Shown here in pieces: positions 60,701 through 64,000 of a stretch of DNA of 64,000 nucleotides (position 1 is the stretch's first letter; every line of letters starts with the position of its first letter). The notes under the pieces were generated by a model. The model ran no database searches. It was not told the DNA's origin and worked only from the letters and a program-made list of their open reading frames with translations. The DNA lies in assembly GCA_963556195.1 (NCBI GenBank), contig OY744537.1, positions 15,432,743 to 15,496,742 of the forward strand, given 5' to 3'. Made by a program: the position numbers and the translations under genes. Source of the stretch: Sepiola atlantica (taxonomy: Eukaryota; Mollusca; Cephalopoda; Sepiida; Sepiolidae).

Positions 60701-61005
60701 GAGGTTCCAAGAATATTGGTTTGGAGACATTTTCAAAATAATACAGCCGATTTTTTTTTATGGCGGTGTGATTGTAAAGAAGTACGTAAATTCCTACTTT
60801 GTTCCCTTTTTAACCCCATTGACTTTTTCTTTATCTTTCTTTACACTTCTTCTCACCCGCGTTTTCAACAGATGCCCGTGTTTGGCTAAGCAAATATAAC
60901 CTGTACCAAGTTCCAGTTCAAGTGCAAGTGATGGGTTCTTCTTCCAAAATCGTTTACGATTATTATGATTTTTTGGACGATATCCCCGACGAAAGTGTTT
61001 TTCAA
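38936..61005 (+). CDS. Partial gene for a LolA-like-domain secreted or type I membrane protein
   Basis: Six exons join in compatible phase (1, 1, 1, 0, 1, 0 at their 3' ends) into about 215 residues without a stop: exon A signal-peptide-like, B linker, C-F ectodomain. Recognisable elements are PEPPIPKQLTKFQSSVEIN, an E-F-Y-D block followed by a basic residue, GEVLDIK, a single Cys in VYKCTV, IRGIPVNHWK, ANFTVDYFYS, LYQVPVQVQVMG and DYYDFLDDIPDESVF. This order (E-Y/F-Y-D, R-G-I-P-x-x-x-W, N-F-T-x-D-Y-x-x-S, P-V-x-V, D-F-x-x-F-x-x-x-I-P-D) is what I know from uncharacterised metazoan LolA-like-domain ectodomain proteins, common in molluscs and nematodes. Their biochemical role is not established to my knowledge; a lipid-binding fold is implied by the domain name only. 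Members usually have a Cys just after the R-G-I-P-x-x-x-W motif; here the sequence is WKADVLI, with none. Start exon and C-terminal exons are not found and probably lie upstream and beyond 64000. Introns of 1.1-7.5 kb are filled with transposon debris. Confidence 0.8.
39456..39530 (+). mobile_element. tRNA-like SINE head
   Basis: GGGGCAGATGATAGCGCGTT with box A-like TGATAGCGCGTTCGG, box B GAGTTCGAATC at 39499-39509 and GGCGC closing. Followed by an AT-rich body and (ACAG)n at about 39578-39592. The intron A-B setting suggests a SINE and not a functional tRNA. Confidence 0.5.
39640..39766. mobile_element. 77-bp mariner-type MITE in TA, beside a 15-bp triplicate
   Basis: Perfect 28-bp inverted arms (39688-39715 and 39737-39764, starting CAGGGTGTTTCAAAAGTCTT) around a 21-base loop, flanked by TA on both sides as mariner/Tc1 insertions are. 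Just left are three tandem copies of TGTTATGTAATAT(G). Confidence 0.8.
39861..40190 (+). mobile_element. U2-headed element, first unit of a tandem pair
   Basis: GCTTGGCCTTTTGGCTAAGA then TCAAAGTGTAGTATCTGTTC, identical to the U2 snRNA 5' region over more than 30 bases. Body has TGTCCTGTGCAGTTCTAGG, CTTTGGGGAG, GGCGCCTCTACCGGGG and the GAGTGCTCAC segment; ends GGAGGAGTAAAT then AAAACCCACC. The unit repeats 330 bp downstream. Confidence 0.85.
40191..40523 (+). mobile_element. U2-headed element, second unit of the tandem pair
   Basis: TTGGCTAAGA at 40201 lies exactly 330 bp after the same string at 39871. The units differ by only a handful of bases (for example CTCCAAGG/CTCCCAGG). The junction string TAAAACCCACCTT follows both units. 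This is a recent tandem duplication or a dimer inserted as such. Confidence 0.85.
40697..40741 (+). CDS. Exon B
   Basis: TTTTCAG acceptor, TTTCAC/GTGAGT donor, 45 nt, phase 1 to phase 1. Reads GIVAFDDTNVPSTIS when joined to exon A. No domain; it links the signal peptide to the ectodomain. The next intron bases repeat the end of this exon and its donor (see 40732-40850). Confidence 0.6.
40732..40850 (+). repeat. 36-bp minisatellite that repeats the exon B splice donor
   Basis: Units of ACTATTTCAC/GTGAGTAATC plus AATTACTAATTACTGT start in the exon and recur at period 36-37. Donor junctions follow 40741, 40777 (GTGGGT) and 40814 (GTGAGT). A fourth unit ends TTTCATCAA and has lost GT. An in-frame TAA follows the first junction. 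Confidence 0.85.
40855..41480 (+). pseudogene. Jockey/CR1-type LINE, RT C-terminal relic and 3' tail
   Basis: + strand, in order: LYKSTIRSCIEYCCHTWADD, HLRIFDKVQERICNLIG, SLHPLSYIRDVASLSLFYK then YYGMCSLELCNRFPASF, and after a stop FPRTAGLWNSLPADYFPP and TTKVNRHLLSL with a stop. This is the usual C-terminus of jockey/CR1-like reverse transcriptases. The 3' UTR ends GGAGCGATTTCCATAAAAAAA. The copy at 49405-49880 is the same family. Confidence 0.8.
41508..41576 (-). mobile_element. tRNA-Phe-like sequence (SINE head or pseudogene)
   Basis: Minus strand GATAGCTCAGTTGGTAAAAC gives a good D arm and AGACTGAAGATCT an anticodon arm with GAA (Phe). The T arm is damaged (CCGATCATGG instead of GTTCGATCC), so it is not a working tRNA gene. 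Confidence 0.6.
41577..41974. other. AT-rich intron sequence
   Basis: Nothing recognised. Confidence 0.4.
41975..42273 (+). repeat. Dispersed repeat, copy of 35218-35672
   Basis: Same start (TTTACGGCATATCAACCC) and end (CAGCCTGATCTGGTA) as the copy at 35 kb, without that copy's internal insert. Confidence 0.65.
42425..43215 (-). mobile_element. Possible mariner-like transposon relic
   Basis: Minus strand fragments MPKKYTAKLIDSVRESVQR and CLKHCAQ around 43030-42950 resemble the last helix of mariner-type transposases, and the end GTGTGACCTAAAAGTCC near 42441 could be a terminus. Reading frames are otherwise broken and I could not place the catalytic residues. Confidence 0.35.
43616..43735. 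repeat. 46-bp unit, 2.6 tandem copies
   Basis: TCCATGCATCAGTGCAGTAA recurs at 43616, 43662 and 43708, exact in the overlapping parts. Confidence 0.9.
44340..44560. repeat. Dispersed repeat related to 21840-22515
   Basis: GATTCGGGATGTCTCC and CATGTCTGGCACAA blocks, as described at the other copy. Confidence 0.4.
44648..44845 (+). CDS. Exon C (N-terminal half of the LolA-like domain)
   Basis: CTTTTTAG acceptor, AAAG/GTAGGA donor, 198 nt, phase 1 to phase 1. Encodes about 66 residues: P-E-P-P-I-P-K, then alternating hydrophobic strands (SSVEIN, RSTIIITEMG, KTTIIIHNHV) with the FYDGEHKRS turn and GEVLDI. The strand pattern suits a half-barrel beta sheet. Confidence 0.85.
44925..45334. other. 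Intron sequence with dispersed-repeat traces
   Basis: 44975-45020 has AACGTTTCGACC then TTTAGATGCC, and 45061-45110 has AGGGTTCCCAACC. Both are motifs typical of old mobile-element ends. The 94-codon frame over them is not a gene. Confidence 0.35.
45335..45660 (-). repeat. Dispersed repeat, inverted copy of 12565-12890
   Basis: See the 12.6 kb copy. The 163-codon minus-strand frame here has no recognisable domain and is hydrophobic by base composition only. Confidence 0.55.
45780..46045. repeat. 49-bp-arm palindrome between two (TA)n arrays
   Basis: Arms 45870-45918 and 45930-45978 (GGTTTGTAATCCGAGGCTGT and on) differ at two positions and surround an 11-base loop TTCCACCTTCC. TA runs sit at 45780-45832 and 45978-46040. 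Confidence 0.9.
46046..47122. other. Intron sequence without a recognised feature
   Basis: No supported gene or repeat boundary. A short G run near 46926. Confidence 0.4.
47123..47438 (+). mobile_element. U2-headed element, GAGTGCTCAC subfamily
   Basis: Starts inside the head (TTGGCTAAGATCAAAGTGTA) and carries GGCCAGAGTGCTCAC, without the hairpin insert; ends GGAGAGGAGTAAATCAATA. The preceding string CTCTAATAACCATA recurs after the element. Confidence 0.85.
47450..47806 (+). mobile_element. U2-headed element, long-hairpin subfamily
   Basis: GGCCTTCTGGCTAAGATC then the AGTGTAGTATCTGTTC head. It includes the hairpin insert (CTCATAGACTGG ... GGTCTATGAG) and lacks GAGTGCTCAC, like the copy at 8.3 kb. 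Ends AGGAGTAAATCAATA, followed by a third variant of the CTCCAATAACCATA string. Confidence 0.85.
47815..48235 (+). pseudogene. Jockey/CR1-type LINE relic, RT C-terminus and 3' UTR
   Basis: + strand: HAASLSL, YFNGICSDKL, then SFFPRTACLWNSL, DYTNRQTFKCNVNKHLAA and a stop near 48140. The 3' UTR ends TAAGTAAAAAAAATG. A different subfamily from 40855 and 49405. Confidence 0.7.
48236..49404. other. Intron sequence without a recognised feature
   Basis: No supported gene. Short (CT)n near 48702 and a (TG)n-(G)n patch near 49081-49105. Confidence 0.4.
49405..49880 (+). pseudogene. Jockey/CR1-type LINE relic
   Basis: NLRVLDKLQRRICNLIGPTL, SYRHDVASLNHFYRYYCGMC, and after a frame change SRTADFWNSLPADYFPLP and a KVNRHLLSL-like end. 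3' UTR GAGCGATTTTCATAAAAAT matches 41445-41480. One to two frameshifts. Confidence 0.8.
50200..50830 (-). mobile_element. LTR-like fragment
   Basis: Minus strand: GAGTGATATAAAAGAAAG as TATA region (near 50690), a GC-richer transcribed part, and TTAAATAAATTG as polyadenylation signal (near 50215). Same layout as the better supported LTRs at 51.2-51.8 and 57.9-58.4 kb. No internal region or partner LTR was found. Confidence 0.4.
51246..51430 (+). mobile_element. LTR-like promoter fragment
   Basis: Starts TGTAGCAGTTACCTCC, has CAGGTGGCGCTG, AGAGTTATCTGC and GGTATAAAAGCCGGTGTAAA as TATA region. The same blocks in the same order, inverted, make up 58240-58395. Confidence 0.65.
51490..51790 (-). 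mobile_element. LTR-like fragment facing the previous one
   Basis: Minus strand AAGCCGGTGTAAAAACAAAA (51774 leftward) copies the AAGCCGGTGTAAACACAAAA of 51368 in inverted orientation, then runs to TCAATAAAACCCC at about 51500. The pair forms a head-to-head arrangement with a short gap. Confidence 0.55.
51987..52108 (+). CDS. Exon D (central part of the LolA-like domain)
   Basis: GTTTCAG acceptor, AAAGAG/GTGAAA donor, 122 nt, phase 1 to phase 0. Reads ESTSHKLPVYKCTVEQLAQD and continues with SSFFNPSWLLRQATQSKE. Holds the only Cys of the ectodomain visible here. The donor is the first of five tandem repeats. Confidence 0.8.
52101..52366 (+). repeat. 53-bp minisatellite that repeats the exon D splice donor
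   Basis: CAAAAGAG/GTGAAATACC starts units at 52101, 52154, 52207, 52260 and 52313, a constant 53-bp period. The junction is intact in units 1, 2, 3 and 5; in unit 4 GT is changed to AT. Reading through the first junction reaches a stop within the second unit. Confidence 0.9.
52380..53055 (+). repeat. Diverged segment, second copy of 170-700
   Basis: See 170-700. The GTACACCCTCT(A/G)TCAAAAATGAC block is present at 52712 and, weaker, at 52381. Confidence 0.5.
53259..53364 (+). CDS. Exon E (R-G-I-P motif)
   Basis: ATTTTCAG acceptor, TTCAG/GTTAGC donor, 106 nt, phase 0 to phase 1. Reads VYMPHAKPIRGIPVNHWK and GANFTVDYFYS. These are the most conserved motifs of the family. NFT is a potential N-glycosylation site. 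Confidence 0.85.
53435..54072 (-). pseudogene. LINE C-terminus and 3' UTR with (AAT)n tail
   Basis: Minus strand from about 54065: VPKRLEKRLRE-like (one frame change), IGIKRKTETIQRTAMMKTAE then ILRKILECGNQPT and a stop at about 53935. This matches the C-terminus of the LINE family at 26.2-26.9 and 36.2-36.7 kb. The 3' UTR (53440-53930) equals 25340-25800, and the tail is (AAT)n at 53430-53448. The 178-codon + strand frame over this is antisense noise. Confidence 0.75.
54073..54680 (-). mobile_element. Second LINE 3' end with (ATG)n tail
   Basis: 54150-54560 is the same 3' UTR (CACTAGGAGTTTTCACACAA, ACAACAAGTCTCC, ATTTTGCGTTATCACAACAG). Its tail is (ATG)n on the minus strand (CAT triplets at 54074-54148) where other copies have (AAT)n. 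Confidence 0.7.
54790..55560. repeat. Impure (ATT)n array, about 770 bp
   Basis: ATT triplets broken at near-regular intervals by TTTTTGGTATT or TTTTTGTCATT words. Long hydrophobic frames across it are artefacts. Confidence 0.9.
55725..56105 (-). mobile_element. Tandem array of short U2-head-derived units
   Basis: About five units of 60-95 bp. On the minus strand each reads GTGTAGTATCTGTTCTG or a variant, then CATGAGACCATCCTCCCAGG and CATTACCTCC. The first part is the U2 head and the second matches the CCACCCTCCCAGGCTTTGCC part of the full element, so the units look like internally deleted copies. Confidence 0.6.
56139..56998 (+). repeat. 58-bp minisatellite, about 15 copies
   Basis: TAGTATAGTTTCGGCTTCAG, ACAGACAGATACCAAATCTC and AATAGAAGT(A/G)AT recur at an exact 58-bp period. 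The first unit lacks one CAGA. Variation is confined to a few positions (AGTAAT/AGTGAT, ACC/ACT). Confidence 0.95.
57000..57620. other. Intron sequence without a recognised feature
   Basis: 57240-57400 resembles a decayed repeat end (CGGGTAACGCTGGATTT) but no partner was found in detail; 24752-24770 has a similar GGGCAACGCCGG. Confidence 0.35.
57625..57752 (+). repeat. (CT)n microsatellite
   Basis: CTCTCTTT and CTCTCT repeats over about 130 bp. Confidence 0.9.
57880..58395 (-). mobile_element. Solo-LTR-like element
   Basis: Minus strand starts TGTAGCAGTTATCCCC (58391), has CAGGTGGCGCTGGAAG, AGAGTTATCTGC and TATATAAACCGGTG as TATA region, then a transcribed part and CAATAAACGC at about 57905. 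Same family as 51246-51430. No internal domain nearby, so a solo LTR is likely. Confidence 0.6.
58400..58974. other. AT-rich intron sequence
   Basis: Nothing recognised. Confidence 0.4.
58975..60070 (+). repeat. Repeat module in three diverged copies (58975, 59675, 59935)
   Basis: Each copy has AATTCAATGAA-like, TTTTGCAATAAAAT, a C-x-TCTTACNAA block and AATCCCATAAATA in order. A fourth copy lies at 10540-10640. Unknown family. Confidence 0.55.
60071..60871. other. AT-rich intron sequence with a weak direct repeat
   Basis: 60290-60350 and 60430-60500 share TGTCTAAT(G/A)(A/C)CTATTG and ATATTTGAATTTT, a diverged duplication. Nothing else. Confidence 0.45.
60872..61005 (+). CDS. Exon F
   Basis: TTTTCAACAG acceptor, CAA/GTAAGT donor, 134 nt, phase 1 to phase 0. 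Reads ARVWLSKYNLYQVPVQVQVM then IVYDYYDFLDDIPDESVFQ. The aromatic, acidic block before I-P-D is conserved in the family. The next exon should start in phase 0 beyond this window or is unrecognised. Confidence 0.85.
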
Positions 61006-61374
61006 GTAAGTGATGAATCTTCAATTGTTTGCATCTCTTCTGGATATCGGTCGCTATTTACAAAAAAAATTATATTTGAGTATTTTACGTTTCTCTTTAT
61101 ATGATCGCTCAGGTGGGCATTCTTCGCATATGTCGCCATCTAACAAAGAAGATCCACCTTTGGGTGGTCTCCATCATTAGAGCATCACAGAGAAAATCCG
61201 ACCAATCGCCTATCATTTTTAACATATTGCATTATATATTGGTGTGAGTGCATCACTTTAACTAATACCCTTAGAAAAAAGGTATTCATCCATATATCCT
61301 ACCTCCAGATATAGATTAGATACAAAGCTTCTACATTCATAGTATATAACTATCCATGGCGAAGTTTCATGCCC

Positions 61375-61455
61375 CGACAATAAGGCTGCCTGACTACTGT
61401 CACTGTGGTCTCGGTTTCAAATCTCACTAGATTCAGCTACGTTGATGAGCCATAA
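61375..61455 (+). mobile_element. Degraded tRNA-like SINE head
   Basis: AATAAGGCTGCCTGACTACT with a box B-like GGTTTCAAATC and the following ATTCAGCTACG resemble SINE heads of tRNA origin. Box A is poor. Confidence 0.4.
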
Positions 61456-61563
61456 AATGGTAAAACATGTGCCCGTGTATAATTATATTTTAAAATATAG
61501 ACTCCCTTCCATATGGTGCCATCACACTGGTGAAAAACGATATCTGAATACGTATATATATAG

Positions 61564-64000
61564 CAGAGTTGCCAGACTATAATAAATGTTCGAGGCTAAA
61601 TTTTTCGGGAAAAAAGGCCAAAAAAGGCCAAATTGAAAACTTAAGCTACACTTTTAGGAGAAAAAAGGCCAAAAAAAGGGCAAATTGAAAATGATATATA
61701 TTATAAAGAAAAATTGACCATATTGAAGGTGTTAACTTCCAAATGTTTGCATGTTTTTGTCTCTTAGTTTCGTATTGTTTTCTTAGCTGTGATGAAGCAA
61801 AGACGTAATTGAAACCAAGAAATATGCTGGGGGGGGATAATATTTAGATGAATAAACTCAATACATTCTACAGTTTATATATCTTTAAAAATCGTACCAG
61901 AGAACCTTAAAGAATAATTTGAATATTTTAGTATTAAATAATTTAAGGTAAAGTTGGTAAATTTGTTGATAAGACCCCCCTAAAAAATTGATTCTACTGT
62001 TTTTAGGTGATTACGTGTGAATATATTGAAAAACTTGGGGAAAACAATTTATTTAGAAATTAGGATGGGGTCAGTTTCGCATGTAAATTTAATGTAAAAT
62101 GATCACCCATTTCCGAGCCATTGTCTAATCAGATAGCGTTTTAAGGGCATATAACCAGACTTTTTTCAAAAGGAGATAAATTGTGCGTTTTTTACAAGAT
62201 CATTAACTTAAATTATTTAGATATAACACTTTAAAATATTATTCTTTTTTAATGTCCTCCAGTATGATTTAAAAATAGTATGTAAATTGTAGATTATTAT
62301 TTATGTTTCTTAGCACGAATTTATTTATCTAAATATTTTTTTTTAATTCCTAAAACAAAAAGGATATCAAAGAGTCTATCTGCCAGCATTTCTTTTAGCA
62401 AACGACATTTATATTTGGCATTAATACTTAAATTTGCTTCGCAAGTGCTGAAATACCCTAACAATTCCTCTCAGTTCATCAAAATCTATCTATCTATCTA
62501 TATACTACTAAAACTCTATTGTCTTGTATGTTTGCAATCAGCTTTCAGCTTTCCGGTTTTCAACATCCGGTTGCGCATGCGTAAATAGCATCGTCTTCCA
62601 ATCTGTTATTCCAATTCCGTTGAACTCTTATTATTAACGAACGCATGAAATTTTTCATTCTGGAAATGTTTATATCGCTTTAAATATAAAACAATTACAT
62701 TTAATTTCATCAAATAGTTTTTTTGTTTTCTCCACGGCTAAAAACATTCAACGGCAGGACTTTGTAAAGTCTGTCGCAGTTTCAAAAAAGCTCCACCCTT
62801 TTAAAAAACAAAAACAAACAAACAAAACAACAACAATCATTATTAATATCAATAGCGGCGGTGAACGAAACCACCTCCCACTTTTCCTCTCACAGATTTC
62901 ACCACTCCTACTCCCTCTGTTTTCGTTACGTACGCGAGACAGCCGGTTGTACCCCCTTCCTTCCTCAAATCGCCCTTTTATTATTCTGTACTTTCAACTA
63001 ACAATTTCATTTAAAAGATTATATATAAAAATTTGAATTTAACTATAATAAGTATTATGGTACCTGTTCAGTGCATATTTACCTATAAGTATGGCCAACC
63101 ACTTATAATTCAGTAACTATAATTTAAAAAAAAAACAATTATAATAAACAGAACGACGCATAGAAATCTATCTATATTCTTTTTTCAACAATTACATTTA
63201 ATTTCATCAAATAGTTTTTTTGTTTTCTCCACAAGTGTCACGCATATACATGAATTCCATAGCTAATATAACAAACTGACCCAACGGGTCACGGGTGGTC
63301 TAGTATTATATAAAACTTTTCCTCTAACTAACCATCTTGTTTTAGATAAATTTTGAAATGGAAGGGGGACATTTCGCTCTTGGTTATTTTCCCCATCTAC
63401 AGGGTTCATTATTTGAAATAAATTTTTGAATTATTCTCTTCTAAGGGCACTATTGCTGAACCATAACGGCACTTCAGTTAAAAGAAAACCAACATTAGAA
63501 GGCAATTTTGAAAATGCATGTTCAATGCAAAGACTCAAGGAATGGCAGATACATTTCATTTGAATACAGCCTGGTGATTCATTCTAAATTCGTGACCACA
63601 CTGAATTTTTACTGCCAACCATAGAAGCTGCTCCATCACTGGCATATCCTATACAGTTTTTTAAGAGTTTGGCCAAAATTAGTGATTTCATTAACTATTT
63701 TGTCAAACAAAATATGTGCAGTAGTTTCGATAACTTGCACAATAGACAGAAAAGCTGTTTGAATTTTTTCTTTCTTATTGCAGTAAAATCTGATAAGAAT
63801 GCATAAATGTTTCTGAGTTGCTACATCAGTAGATTCATCCACAAGTAAAACATATTTTTTATCTTTCAAATCATTTTTCAGTTCTTCTTTGAGTGCAGTC
63901 GAGATAACATTCTTAATTATTGCTGTGCACTTAGTTCTATGCACATTAATGTTCTTTAAAACACTTTTTTCACCATATTTCTTCACAATCTTACCAATAT
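61564..64000 (-). mobile_element. hAT transposon relic, incomplete at the window edge
   Basis: The terminus CAGAGTTGCCAGACT at 61564 fits hAT-type ends. Coding starts beyond 64000 and runs leftward: KYVLLVDESTDVATQKHLCI with the D-E-S-T-D box, IQTAFLSIVQVIETTA, then after a one-base shift in an A run GYASDGAASMVGSKN, KCICHSLSLCIEHAFSKL, PLWFSNSALRRE, LSKTRWLVRGKVL, and beyond the Helitron FDELRGIVRVFQHLRSKFK and KCRLLKEMLAD. These are ordered blocks of hAT-family transposases with an RNase H-like fold (first catalytic Asp in the D-E-S-T-D box). At least one frameshift, several stops and the insertion make it dead. Confidence 0.8.
62497..63303. mobile_element. Non-autonomous Helitron inserted in the hAT element
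   Basis: 5' end TCTATATACTACTAAAACTC after (ATCT)n. The 3' end has the hairpin GACCCAACGGGTC (63278-63290), then ACGGGTGGTCTAG ending at 63303 with T after it, the CTAG-T end of Helitrons. No terminal inverted repeats or target duplication. No Rep/helicase frame. The repeated CATTTAATTTCATCAAATAG at 62698 and 63187 shows internal duplication. Confidence 0.75.

Overview
The window looks like intronic and intergenic DNA from a large, AT-rich, repeat-dense animal genome, most probably a cephalopod mollusc (octopus or squid type). This is inference. It rests on small exons separated by multi-kilobase introns, long (TA)n, (ATT)n, (AGT)n and (GATA)n arrays, and many tRNA-derived SINE-like heads. 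Decayed non-LTR and Penelope-like retroelements, hAT elements and a non-autonomous Helitron are also present. No bacterial operon, CRISPR array, rRNA or intact tRNA gene is visible.

The only cellular coding signal is on the + strand. Six exons (38936-38975, 40697-40741, 44648-44845, 51987-52108, 53259-53364, 60872-61005) join in compatible phase into about 215 residues without a stop. They form the N-terminal part of a secreted or type I membrane protein that I recognise as resembling the metazoan LolA-like-domain ectodomain family. The first exon and the C-terminal exons lie outside what I can identify. A separate last exon at 3407-3549 encodes a membrane anchor plus a short cytosolic tail and a stop. 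It lies upstream of the other exons, so it most simply belongs to a preceding gene, possibly a tandem paralogue.

The rest is repeats. 0-9 kb: diverged repeats, an inverted-repeat cluster, an RTE-type LINE relic, and a Penelope-like relic. 9-14 kb: a G-poor block followed by a purine-rich block. 14-17 kb: two copies of a tRNA-derived SINE tailed by (TA)n. 17-27 kb: LTR-like pieces, inverted repeats, SINE heads and LINE relics. 27.6-29.4 kb: a 32-bp minisatellite of about 56 copies. 30-36 kb: a foldback element, LINE reverse-transcriptase relics, a hairpin and a 605-bp hAT-type element. 39-61 kb: the gene, with introns full of LINE, LTR, SINE and mariner-like debris. 61.5-64 kb: a hAT transposase relic split by a Helitron.

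The two observations I rate highest are these. First, a retroelement family has a 5' end copied from the 5' end of U2 snRNA (loci at 8.3, 10.9, 23.6, 39.9-40.5, 47.1-47.8 and 55.7-56.1 kb), with two subfamilies and head-to-tail pairs. Second, two exon/intron junctions of the gene have become minisatellites that repeat the splice donor itself (40732-40850 and 52101-52366).
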